From Streptomyces sp. NBC_01446 (lineage in GTDB: Bacteria; Actinomycetota; Actinomycetes; Streptomycetales; Streptomycetaceae), in NCBI RefSeq assembly GCF_026340095.1, contig NZ_JAPEPO010000001.1, forward strand, positions 1,364,001-1,428,000: DNA of 64,000 bases, written 5' to 3'. This document shows positions 8,198 to 16,412 of this stretch, in pieces. Position 1 is the first letter of the stretch. The number at the start of each line of letters is the position of its first letter. The position numbers were made by a program, and so were the translations under genes. The notes under the pieces were generated by a model. That model saw only the letters and a list, made by a program, of their open reading frames with translations, searched no databases and was not told where the DNA came from.

Positions 8198-9236
8198 GGC
8201 ACGGTTCCTTCGCAGTGGCGGTGCTCTCGTGCCCAGTCTGGCGCGGTCGTCCTTCGTAGTTCCAACGAAACGGACGAGCGGTCGCGTTGTGGACGATGGT
8301 GAAGTCGGTGACCTTCTCCAGCAGGTCTGCGCGGGAGGAGAAGTCCCCGTGGCGCAGGACGGCCCGGGCCAGAAGGGAGAAGAAGATCTCCACTTGGTTG
8401 AGCCAGGAGGCGTGTTTAGGGGTGTAGTGCGCCACGATCCGTGGATGCTTCGCCAGCCAGGCCCGAGTGGCCCTGGAGACGTGCGAGGAGCCGTTGTCCA
8501 GCACCAGATGGACCGTCAGCCCGGCAGGGATGCAACGCTCCAGACGGGCCAGGAACTTCACGAAATGCGCGGAGTCGTTGCGTGGCAGGTTCTCCACGAC
8601 GACCTGCCCGCTGTGCACGTCCAGCGCGGCAGTGACCGAGACGGTGCCATGGCGGACGTACTCGAACTCCCGCAGACGCACCCGTCCAGGACCGGGCAGC
8701 CGGTCGGGGTACTTGCGGGAGCGGGCAGACATCGCGGTCTTCTCGTCCACCGACACCACCACCGAGTCCGGCGGGCGGCTGAGGTAAAGGGCACATACCT
8801 CGGCCGCCCTGCTGAAGAAGTTCGAATCAGCGGGCCGGGTCAGCCAGCCACGCACTCGGTGCGGCTTGACCTGGAGCGCGGCGAGAATCCTGCCGATCTG
8901 GGAGGAAGAGATGCCGGTGTCAGCCAGATGATGGGCGATCAGCCGGTGCGACCAACCGCCATGCGGATGCGGCGGAGCGCTGGTGGCCGTCGCCACGATC
9001 CGCAACCGAACTTCCGGACCGTAGACGGGAGGTCTACCCGAGCGGAGCCGGTCCTCCAGCCCCGCCAATCCTTCCCGGGCGAATCGGTCCCGCCACCGCA
9101 CCACCGTGGAGACATCCACCCGAGCGATCTCCGCTATCTGCCGGGCCGGACACCCTTCCGCAGCCAGCAGAACAATGTGCGCACGGCGCGCGGCACGCTG
9201 CGGGGTGGTGTGCGCACGAACCCGGTCCTCCAACAC
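8187..9236 (-). CDS. IS630-family transposase
   Basis: 349 residues starting at a GTG. The N-terminal part has helix-turn-helix segments (ARQIAEIARVDVSTVVRWR, then a second winged-helix-like region around SSSQIGRILAALQVKPHRV). The DDE catalytic core has the Asp in VVSVDEKTAMSA, the Asp in HLVLDNGSSHVS and the Glu in HASWLNQVEIFFS, the usual IS630 signature. It appears intact. It is transcribed from the right end of the element toward the passenger gene, which it overlaps by 11 bp. Confidence 0.93.
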   Translation of the reverse strand: MLEDRVRAHTTPQRAARRAHIVLLAAEGCPARQIAEIARVDVSTVVRWRDRFAREGLAGLEDRLRSGRPPVYGPEVRLRIVATATSAPPHPHGGWSHRLIAHHLADTGISSSQIGRILAALQVKPHRVRGWLTRPADSNFFSRAAEVCALYLSRPPDSVVVSVDEKTAMSARSRKYPDRLPGPGRVRLREFEYVRHGTVSVTAALDVHSGQVVVENLPRNDSAHFVKFLARLERCIPAGLTVHLVLDNGSSHVSRATRAWLAKHPRIVAHYTPKHASWLNQVEIFFSLLARAVLRHGDFSSRADLLEKVTDFTIVHNATARPFRWNYEGRPRQTGHESTATAKEPCHAR

Positions 9237-9273
9237 AGAACATCAGGATCAAGCACCATGCCCGGTCAACGAC

Positions 9274-9309
9274 CCGATAGCCATCGGCGGAACTTCCGCG
9301 GCGCAGCAC
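9274..9309 (-). repeat. Right terminal inverted repeat of the IS630 element
   Basis: 36 bp ending GGCGCAGCAC; exact reverse complement of 7626-7661, followed by the TA target duplication at 9310-9311. Confidence 0.95.
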
Positions 9310-10037
9310 TAGGACCGGCGCGTCAACCATGTGTCCGTCAACGCGAACCGCTCCGTTCCCGGAGACTGATGGGACAACACGGCGGGCCCAGCGGACGGCC
9401 TCCTCGTCGGGCCGAACGCGGCGGGGGTGATCGGCGCGCGCACGTCGAGCGCGTAGTCGAGGTGACCGAAAGCGAGGCGGGGCCACCTGGTGTGGCGGCG
9501 AGGTCATGGACTCGCACAATGCAGCCGCTGACTCGATCAAGGCGATGACTGGCAAGCCGGTCCGTTGGGCGACGGTCGTCTATGGCTGGGGCGAGTCGAC
9601 TTTCGGAAGCTTCGCGGCGCCCAAGCCCGGGATGCCGACCAAGGCATCAAGGTCCGTACCGAACGACGCGCTTGACGGGGCATTGATCCGGACACAGGCA
9701 CGACCGTCGCTCGAAAGCCATGCGCCCGCTGATGCCCGCGCGTCGTCCTTTCGGTCTTCCTCGACCGCATCCTCGAGATCGATCGCCACGAGATCGGCGC
9801 GGGAGTGACAGGCGTCGGGCGCGTCAGCCGGGTCTACACCGACTCGCCGCCTTCGGACTCGGCCTCTCCGGAGTCTCGGTGCGCGAGACGTACGGCATCA
9901 CCGCCACCGAACTTTCAGCCAGACTCGACATCCCTCTGATGCTGCACTAGCTCAAACGCGGGCGCGTCCTCCGGCTGCTGGCCGTACGGATCCAAGCGGC
10001 CGAGGAGGCTGTCCCGGGCCACCCCGCGCCGACAGCT

Positions 10038-12374
10038 TCATTCCTTGCCCTGAAGCGCCTGGGCCGCCCATACGCCTGCTTCGGTTCGGGAGCGGAAGCC
10101 GAGCTTGCTCAGAATGTGTTCGACATGGACCTCGACTGTCCTCTGGGAGAGCACAAGCCTTGTGGCAATGGCTCGATTGCTCAGGCCCTCAGCGAGCAGT
10201 GACGCGACCTGCCTCTCCCGCGGAGTGAGCAGATCGGACCCAGACACCGCGCTTGCCTGGCCCTTCTCAGCAGCGGCAGCACCGCCGAGCGCCAGGCTCA
10301 TCTGCCGGCCCGGCTCCAGACGCCGGCCCGCCTCGTAGGCGCGCTGGAACGCAGCCTTTCCGAGCCGCTCCTGCGCGGCGCGTGTGATCGCTTCATAGCG
10401 CGAGGCCAGCACGGGCCCGAAGGCCTTGGTCTCGGTGTCGAGCAAGGTCCACAGCGCTTCGACGATCCCCAACAGTTGTGCCGCCTTCTTGGGGTCGTGG
10501 TTGTCCAGGGCAATTCCCGCCAACAGGTTGACGACGAGTGCTGTGCCGAGGTCGTCTCGGAATTCGCGTTTGAGCTCGAGGCTCTGCTTGGCCAACTCAC
10601 CGGCGACGTCCAAGCCCTGACGCGTCCAGGCATCGAACGCCAACACCCACAAAGCGTAAGAACGGCCCCACGTCTCGCCCAGGCTCTCGCTCAGGCTGAT
10701 GGCTTCCTGACAGGCGTCCGACGCCCCCTGGTGGTCCCCCAGGGCACTTCTGACGAACCCGAGCAGGAACAGGGTCATCATCCGCCCCTCTGCGTCCGAC
10801 AAGTCAACGTGCACTTTGTATGCCGTCTCGAAGGCTTCGCGGGCGGCCTCGAGATCCCCCGAGGTCAGTGCGGTCTGTCCGGTCCATGTGGCAATGTGCG
10901 CGGCCAGTCTCGGGTCGCCGACCGAGCGCGCGATCTCGCGCGCCTCTTTCAGAAAGCGTTGGGCACTAGGAAGTTCACCGTGGAGTGCCGCGACCGACGC
11001 TGCTGCCCAGAGCGCGTTGCCGCGCTCGACGGACTCGGTCCTGTCCGTGGCAAGCGCCCTGTTCAACCAGCGCTTGCCTTCGCGGAGATGACCGGTAATC
11101 CAGAAGAAGCGGAGGCTTGATCCGAGCTCCAACGCATCACGGGAGCGGCCCGGGTCCTGCAGGAGACCGCTGAAAGCCATCTCGATGTTGGTGAAATCGG
11201 ACTCCAACCGCTGGATGGAATCGACCTGGCCGGGGCCGAAGAAGCTCTTCGCCGTCTGCGTCGCCCAGGTCCGGTAGTACTCCACGTGCGCACGTCGAGC
11301 GCGGGCGTGGTCCTCGCTCCCTTGGGCGCGCTCCAGGGCGAAGTCTCTGAGTGTTTCAAGGATGCGGTAGCGCATTTCCCCCCGTGTCAGCTCAGGGAGG
11401 AGAATTGACTTGGAAACCAAGCCGTCGAGGGAGTCGAGGAGCTTGGTGCCTTCCAGGGGCTCGAATCCGCACACAGCCCGGATCCCCTCGAGAGCGGGGC
11501 TGCCGCTAAAAGCGGCCAGCCTCGCCCAGAGCAGTTGCTCGTCCGGAGAGCAAAGGTCGTAGCTCCACTGCACCAGCGCGTCGAGCGAGTGGTGGTGCGG
11601 TGTCGCGGTGAGGTCGCCGCGATTCAGGAGCGCGAACCTGTCATTGATGCGGTCTAGCAGCTCATGGACCGGCAGGGACCTCAGTCTGGCGGCAGCGAGC
11701 TCGATGGCCAGCGGCATCCCATCCAGGCGAGCGACCAATTCCGCGACCGCCGACCTATCGCGCTCGGTGATCTCGAACTGATCGTTGACGGCCTTGGCCC
11801 GAGCTTCGAGCATGGCCACGGCCGGATAGTCGCGTAGCTCACCTACGGTGAGGTGCCGGTCCTTCGGAGGTACTGACAGAGGGCGGACGACAATCACTCG
11901 CTCCCCCCTGATCCGCAGCGGCTCTCTGCTGGTGGTCAGCACACGTAGCTCACTGGAGACGGTGAGGAGTGAAGACACAAGTCGTCGGCATCCGGGGAGC
12001 ACGTGCTCGCAGTTGTCCAGGACGAGGAGCAGCGAGCGGTCGGCCACATGACGGCGGAGCTGTTCCTCGGCGTCCATGGTCGGCAGGGCACTCAGCCCAA
12101 GGTTCGTCGCCACGGTTTCGGCGACGGTGTCCGAGCTGCGAAGAGCGCCCAGCTCGACGAACCGCGTCCCCTCTCGGAATGCTCGTTCAACGGTGCTCGA
12201 CATCGCGGCAGCCAATGAGGTCTTGCCCACCCCGCCGGGACCGGTGAGTGTCACGAGGCGACTCGAGGAAAACAGGTCTCGGGCATCGGCAAGCTCTCGC
12301 TCACGACCGAACATATCAGCCAGAAGGGGCGCGTACGGTCGAGAGATGGATGCGTGCCTGCTCATGAGGGCCAT
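10038..12374 (-). CDS. LuxR-family regulator with N-terminal ATPase and TPR-like region
   Basis: 778 residues from the ATG at 12372-12374; upstream in-frame sequence looks non-coding, and the protein core begins near MFGRERELADARDLF. An NTPase domain has Walker A GPGGVGKTSLA and Walker B LLLVLDNCEHVL. A long helical, TPR-like middle follows. A C-terminal LuxR helix-turn-helix is read as LLTPRERQVASLLAEGLSNR then SQRTVEVHVEHILSKLGF. This is the COG3903-type ATPase-LuxR architecture common in Streptomyces. Targets cannot be told; it lies beside a LysR gene and 2.6 kb from the aromatic cluster. A second ATG nine bases inside (12365) is also possible. Confidence 0.87.
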   Translation of the reverse strand: MALMSRHASISRPYAPLLADMFGRERELADARDLFSSSRLVTLTGPGGVGKTSLAAAMSSTVERAFREGTRFVELGALRSSDTVAETVATNLGLSALPTMDAEEQLRRHVADRSLLLVLDNCEHVLPGCRRLVSSLLTVSSELRVLTTSREPLRIRGERVIVVRPLSVPPKDRHLTVGELRDYPAVAMLEARAKAVNDQFEITERDRSAVAELVARLDGMPLAIELAAARLRSLPVHELLDRINDRFALLNRGDLTATPHHHSLDALVQWSYDLCSPDEQLLWARLAAFSGSPALEGIRAVCGFEPLEGTKLLDSLDGLVSKSILLPELTRGEMRYRILETLRDFALERAQGSEDHARARRAHVEYYRTWATQTAKSFFGPGQVDSIQRLESDFTNIEMAFSGLLQDPGRSRDALELGSSLRFFWITGHLREGKRWLNRALATDRTESVERGNALWAAASVAALHGELPSAQRFLKEAREIARSVGDPRLAAHIATWTGQTALTSGDLEAAREAFETAYKVHVDLSDAEGRMMTLFLLGFVRSALGDHQGASDACQEAISLSESLGETWGRSYALWVLAFDAWTRQGLDVAGELAKQSLELKREFRDDLGTALVVNLLAGIALDNHDPKKAAQLLGIVEALWTLLDTETKAFGPVLASRYEAITRAAQERLGKAAFQRAYEAGRRLEPGRQMSLALGGAAAAEKGQASAVSGSDLLTPRERQVASLLAEGLSNRAIATRLVLSQRTVEVHVEHILSKLGFRSRTEAGVWAAQALQGKE

Positions 12375-12561
12375 TGTCCGCTGAGGCGCCGCACGGGCAA
12401 ACCCGTCTGCGCGCACCAAAGGTCGCCCGGCCCTCTGCCGGTCGGGCAGGACGCGAACGCGATTATCGCAGCCGTTCACATCGGCGATGGTGTCCTTCCC
12501 AACCTGTTCGAGACGCGGGACGACACCCAGAGTGTCGTCCCCAGGGCGCGCCCCGCAGAGA

Positions 12562-13515
12562 TCACGAGTTCCCCACGGCCGTGAGCACCTCCCTCCGAGT
12601 TCCCGCGCCCGGCGTTCGCTCCGAATGCGACGCGCGCGTTGAGCCCCTCGCCACGAACTCCACGAAGCGTCTCGCGGCCTGGCTACTCGGGCCACCCCGC
12701 CGGGTGACCGCGCCGTAGGACCGGAAAGCGGTCGGGTCGCTGAACGGGATGCCGCGGATCACGGGCCCCGGAGCGTGCCCCGGCCTTGGTACGGGCACGA
12801 CGGCCACCCCCATCCCAGACGCCACCAGGGCGTGGAGGGTGGACAGCTCGCTCACCTCGATTTTGATACGGGGACTGAACCCTGCTTCTCGGCACAGGCG
12901 GTCCATGACATGGCGCAGACCGAACTCGGCCCTGAGCGCGACCATCGGCTCGTGCGTCAGGTCAGCGATCGTCACGTGGTCGCGGCCCTCGAACGCATGG
13001 CCAAGCGGAACACCGAGGCACAGCTCCTCGCGCCCCAGGGGAATCCACTCCAGGTCGTCGGCGACCGGCTCGGGAGCCACGAAGCCGACGTCGATGTTTC
13101 CGTGACGCACGTCGTCGACCACGGTGTCACAGGCTCCGCCGCTCAGCTCGAAAGTCGTGCTCGGGGCGTGTTCGCGGTACCGGCTCATGAGGTCTGGCAC
13201 CAGCCATCCGCCGAATGAATGGACGAATCCGAGCGACACCGAGCCCCGCTCCGGGTCGACCAGTGAGGCGATCCGCTCCGCGCCTCTGCCGAGCTCGTTC
13301 ATGGCCCGCTCAGCGTGGGCCTGAAAGATCTCCCCGTACTTGTTGAGCCGCAGCCCGTTCCGGTGGCGGTCGAAGAGCTTCACTCCCACTTTGCGCTCAA
13401 GCCGGGCCAAGGCTCGTGACAGCGTCGGTTGGCTGACGTTCAGGCGCAGCGAAGCTGCCGTCATGTGCTCGGTCTCGGCCAACGTGGTGAACCAATCGAG
13501 CTCACGCAGTTCCAT
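12562..13515 (-). CDS. LysR-family transcriptional regulator
   Basis: 317 residues. The winged HTH at residues 1-60 (AASLRLNVSQPTLSRALARL) is followed by a periplasmic-binding-protein-like effector domain (SVSLGFVHSFGGWLVPDL, then ASGMGVAVVPV). The start is set at the ATG 13513-13515, because GGAGGG ends five bases before it; the in-frame GTG at 13519-13521 would touch that ribosome-binding site directly. It is separated from the LuxR-type gene downstream by 187 bp. Its target may be the adjacent catabolic genes, but nothing in the sequence proves it. Confidence 0.88.
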   Translation of the reverse strand: MELRELDWFTTLAETEHMTAASLRLNVSQPTLSRALARLERKVGVKLFDRHRNGLRLNKYGEIFQAHAERAMNELGRGAERIASLVDPERGSVSLGFVHSFGGWLVPDLMSRYREHAPSTTFELSGGACDTVVDDVRHGNIDVGFVAPEPVADDLEWIPLGREELCLGVPLGHAFEGRDHVTIADLTHEPMVALRAEFGLRHVMDRLCREAGFSPRIKIEVSELSTLHALVASGMGVAVVPVPRPGHAPGPVIRGIPFSDPTAFRSYGAVTRRGGPSSQAARRFVEFVARGSTRASHSERTPGAGTRREVLTAVGNS

Positions 13516-14039
13516 GGTCACCCTCCGTTACTCTGATGGAGGTTTGCGGGCGCGGGGGGCCTGCGACTGTGTCGCCGACCACGACCCATCGATGACCGAG
13601 TGCAGCTGGTTTCCCACGGTTTTCGGCGTCCCGACCGATCATCGTGATCACATCATTTCCGCATAGCTCCTGTAGGTGAGGCCCACACTCCGCCCTCCGG
13701 CCGACCTCCACATCCGGATGAATACGTATCCGCTACGTAGGTCGAGGCGCTACGTACTCCGGTCAGGGACGGCGGGGGCCGACGGCGTTCGGCAGTCGTC
13801 AGGCCCCATCCAGGACGCCTCACTGTGGGTGACGATCCCGACCGGTAGCGCCGCATCGATGGCGAGCAGGCGCGGTGGGTAGTCGCGTCGTGCCAGCACG
13901 CGCCGAACCCACGGCTCAAGGAACTGATGCGGGCCGGTCCGGCATCTGAGCGCCTGCAGCGGCGAACGCCTCACCGCAGCCGAATTGCAGCAGGCCATCA
14001 GGCCGGGCGCCGGGCCGTGGCACGGGCGGAGGCAGTTCG
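13516..14039. other. Long gap with no recognisable gene
   Basis: About 520 bp upstream of the LysR gene. Reading frames on both strands give arginine- and proline-rich shadow peptides with no family resemblance. I see no RNA gene or repeat. Confidence 0.4.
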
Positions 14040-14201
14040 GTGGAGGATAAGAGGGCTGCTTGGGTCGCGCGGCCGAACAGGTTCGCTCGCCGCTCGGAGG
14101 CACTCCTACGAGATCACTTCGAGCAGTTCGAGTACCTGGACGCTGACGGGGACGTCCTCAGGTCGACGGGGGTGACAGCCGACAAACTCGGCGAGGGGTA
14201 G
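14040..14201 (+). CDS. Possible small protein of unknown function (53 aa)
   Basis: A GTG at 14040 has GGAGG about seven bases upstream. The frame reads MEDKRAAWVARPNRFARRSE and later DHFEQFEYLDADGDVLRSTG before a TAG at 14199-14201. The composition (acidic and aromatic residues, few arginine runs at the end) is more protein-like than the shadow frames around it. I do not recognise the family. It could be the 3' end of a decayed gene instead of a real small gene. Confidence 0.3.
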   Translation: MEDKRAAWVARPNRFARRSEALLRDHFEQFEYLDADGDVLRSTGVTADKLGEG

Positions 14202-14463
14202 ACGAACAAAGGGGGACACGGCTCCAGTGACCAGCGCTCCGCGAGAGCCGATACTGCCGGAAGTGAGCGGTTGGGAGCACCGGTCTGCAACCGCACGCCC
14301 ACCTGATACTCCGTTAGCAGAGTCAGCAATAGGTCAGCATCAGCCCCGCCAGAACCCGCTTCCAGCCGCCACGGACCGCCAAGATCGAAAACTTTCCAAA
14401 CCCGCTTTGATCAGGGAAAACACTGGTCAGAGGCCCAGATGCTACGCTCACTTGGAGGTACCC

Positions 14464-14532
14464 ATGAGGATGCTCATCAACGTGCCTCAAGTCGGGATGG
14501 CTGCAGGACATCCGGAACTCAGTTTGGAGTAA
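14464..14532 (+). pseudogene. dhaK 5' remnant (dihydroxyacetone kinase subunit)
   Basis: A strong ribosome-binding site GGAGGT precedes an ATG at 14464. The 22-residue frame MRMLINVPQVGMAAGHPELS resembles the start of actinobacterial DhaK (recalled as MxMLINVP, then GMAAAHPELTVD), with about a dozen residues missing between MLINVP and GMAA and a stop right after the HPEL region. No downstream kinase sequence is seen. This looks like a translation start and first codons left after deletion. The identification is from memory of the family and needs alignment. Confidence 0.5.
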
Positions 14533-14743
14533 GGGGGCCTCGGGACGTTGTTCCAACGGGCCCTGATCCACAGACGGCGGTCCAACGGTCGTAGAGCGCT
14601 CAGACACTTCACGTCCCGCTTCGGCTCCCCACCCACCTGACGCACCGTGCCTCCTCGTGGGGCATCGCTACCAGGTATTCCCCAGCAAGACCAAGTCGGG
14701 CCTGGCAAAGACACTGGCCTCCCACGCCGATTCTGGAGGTCCG

Positions 14744-14929
14744 ATGCGCCCGCAGTTCATGGATGCCAGGCAGACCGCCGAGTACCTCAACATGTCCGTC
14801 ACGTGGGTCTACCGTGACGCCCCTCGGCTGGGGCTGGCCGCCCACAAATTCGGTGCAGGCCGGAACGCGAAGTTGCAGTTCAAGGTCTCCGAGGTAGATG
14901 CGTGGGCTCGACAGCAGCGCATCGACTGA
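14744..14929 (+). CDS. Excisionase-like / MerR-type helix-turn-helix protein
   Basis: 61 residues from the ATG at 14744, which has GGAGG five bases upstream. DARQTAEYLNMSVTWVYRD is the helix-turn-helix, followed by a wing (NAKLQFKVSEVDAWARQQR). This is the AlpA/excisionase HTH pattern of actinomycete integrative elements. It faces the integrase gene, with a perfect inverted repeat between the two. It probably acts as a recombination directionality factor or element regulator. Confidence 0.8.
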   Translation: MRPQFMDARQTAEYLNMSVTWVYRDAPRLGLAAHKFGAGRNAKLQFKVSEVDAWARQQRID

Positions 14930-14931
14930 TT

Positions 14932-14967
14932 CGGCGGCTCCGGAGGTCCGTACTTCCGGAGCCGCCG
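14932..14967. terminator. Bidirectional terminator between xis-like and integrase genes
   Basis: Perfect 13-bp inverted repeat CGGCGGCTCCGGA at 14932-14944 and its complement at 14955-14967, with a 10-base loop. It lies three bases after the excisionase stop and about 105 bp from the integrase stop, so it can serve both convergent genes. Confidence 0.75.
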
Positions 14968-15071
14968 CCTCTTCACATAACCAGTGCCAGGTCGGGCACC
15001 TGCGTCGCCTTACAGTTCAACTGCCGCTGCACAAGGCCAACGTCGGCATGGAGAGCTTCCCCGCGCCGTCT

Positions 15072-16229
15072 TCAGGCAGCAAGGTCGTGCAGGCCTCGGT
15101 CGAGGAGCCTCGCCGCCCGCCCGATCGAAGCTGGCATCAGGTGCCGGTAGATCCGGAACGTGACTTCGATGCTCTTGTGCCCCATCCACTCGGCGACATC
15201 CGTGATGGGGATGTTGTGCGCCAGGCAGTTCGCCGCGAAAAAGTGCCGGTACCCGTAGATCGTCATGCCCTCGGGCATGTCCACGTCCTTGCCGGCCAGC
15301 TTCCGGTACCAGATGGCGTTGATCGTGCTGTGGTTCATGTGCTTCGCGCGGGTTCCTTGGAGGACATAGCCGTCGTCGGTGGTTCCGTGCTGCTCGACGA
15401 AGCGCTCGATCGATTCACGGATGCTTCGGGGCAGCGGGACTTCGCGGAAGTCCCCAGGCTTCCTGTGCTTGAGCTGCTCGAGCTTCTTCGTCCGGTAGTG
15501 GACCTGCTCCGTGACTCGGTAGACGTCGTCAGCCACGATGTTGTTCACGTTCAGGGCCAGCGCCTCTCCGTTGCGCAGGCCGCAGCCGGCCATCATGTCC
15601 ACGAACATCGAGAAGCGGTCGTGCGCGGCAGCCATCTTGATCTCGACGATCTGTTCCTTGGTAGGCACGACGGCCCGCTCGGCCTCGTACCGTGGCGCGT
15701 CGACGTCTTGCAACGGGTGGCCGCTGATGGCCCCCTTGCGGTGGGCATCGAGCAGCAGCGTCTTGAGTAGGACGTAGACCTTGAACTGGGTGGGGTCAGG
15801 TGTTCCGAGGCGATCCATCGTCGTGAGGAAGTTCTCCACCACGAGCGGGCTGAAGGTCTCCACACGCCGCGATCCGAGCTCCGGGATCAGGTGGTTCCGC
15901 GCAAGGTGCTCATACTCGTACGCCGTACCGTACGAGAGTCGCCGTTGTCGGCCCATGTAGTCGCCGACGAAGTCCTCGAACCGCATCTGCCCGTAGTGAC
16001 GTATGAGTTCGGCCTTGGACGCGGGCGTGCTGGCCTTCCGCGCGTACAGCTCGACAAGCCGTTCCTTGGCAGCGTCCTGCGTGCGGAAGCCGCTCTCCTC
16101 CCGCTGCTTGCCGCTCGCGTCTCGGTACCGGATGAAGTAGGGGTGCGGGCATCGTGTGGGCTGGCTGCAGCTGCACGGCTTGGCAAAGGATCCCATGCCA
16201 CGGGCGAGCTGCTTGGGGATGGAAGGCAA
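15072..16229 (-). CDS. Tyrosine site-specific integrase
   Basis: 385 residues if started at the TTG 16227-16229, which has GAGG eight bases upstream; the next ATG is at 16194-16196 and lacks a ribosome-binding site. A Cys-rich N-terminal stretch (CSCSQPTRCPHPYFIRYRD) leads to a SAM-like core-binding domain and the catalytic domain. Catalytic residues are visible: Arg in GCGLRNGEALAL, Arg-His in YGYRHFFAANCL, His in EWMGHKSIEVT and Tyr in FRIYRHLMP. Such integrases insert actinomycete mobile elements. No cargo such as a replication or transfer gene is seen beside it, and no tRNA adjoins it. Confidence 0.88.
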   Translation of the reverse strand: MPSIPKQLARGMGSFAKPCSCSQPTRCPHPYFIRYRDASGKQREESGFRTQDAAKERLVELYARKASTPASKAELIRHYGQMRFEDFVGDYMGRQRRLSYGTAYEYEHLARNHLIPELGSRRVETFSPLVVENFLTTMDRLGTPDPTQFKVYVLLKTLLLDAHRKGAISGHPLQDVDAPRYEAERAVVPTKEQIVEIKMAAAHDRFSMFVDMMAGCGLRNGEALALNVNNIVADDVYRVTEQVHYRTKKLEQLKHRKPGDFREVPLPRSIRESIERFVEQHGTTDDGYVLQGTRAKHMNHSTINAIWYRKLAGKDVDMPEGMTIYGYRHFFAANCLAHNIPITDVAEWMGHKSIEVTFRIYRHLMPASIGRAARLLDRGLHDLAA

Positions 16230-16412
16230 TGTACTGACCTCGGGCTCTTGCTGACCTTTTGCTGACTCAGCGCCCGTGATTTTGGTTCGGATCCCCGGCC
16301 GCACCAAACGGCACAGCCAGTCGACCAGAGCGGAGCGAACCGGATGACGGCGATGTGTCGACTCCGTCAAACCGCATGTGAGCAGGAACTTTCCGGGGAT
16401 AGCGTCAGGATC

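Larger units (their letters stand above)
7626..9309 (-). mobile_element. IS630-family insertion sequence with passenger gene
   Basis: A 1684-bp element bounded by perfect 36-bp terminal inverted repeats and flanked by TA on both sides (7624-7625 and 9310-9311), the target duplication expected of IS630/Tc1 elements. It carries a DDE transposase gene and, downstream and overlapping it, a pRiA4b ORF-3-like gene whose stop codon lies inside the left repeat. Identical ends and intact genes suggest a recent or still active copy. It interrupts an already decayed citE-like gene. Confidence 0.92.
7588..9801 (-). pseudogene. citE-like CoA-ester lyase pseudogene, interrupted by the IS630 element
   Basis: Reading leftwards from about 9801, ADLVAIDLEDAVEEDRKDDAR, VRINAP and AAKLPKVDSP are typical of the HpcH/HpaI (CitE) family. 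Damage is multiple. The N-terminal LFVPG region is missing. A TAG stop lies near 9580 between LPKVDSP and the in-frame TGLPVIALIESAAAL. A frameshift follows (RLAFGHLDYALD is in another frame). The middle of the gene is deleted before DEEAVRWAR. The element at 7626-9309 splits the 3' end after VDGHMVDAPV. Removing the element and one TA joins the halves into DAPVLARTQVILRNAD followed by a stop at 7588-7590. An intact relative lies at 34164-35063. Confidence 0.85.

Noticed and set aside
9840..9955. Plus-strand frame GLSGVSVRETYGITATELSA upstream of the citE pseudogene, vaguely like a helix-turn-helix.
   Set aside because: Too short, with no start or ribosome-binding site, and no family could be named with confidence.
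16230..16412. Possible tRNA-type attachment site next to the integrase.
   Set aside because: No tRNA-like fold or T-arm sequence is present, and no direct repeat with the excisionase side was found by eye.
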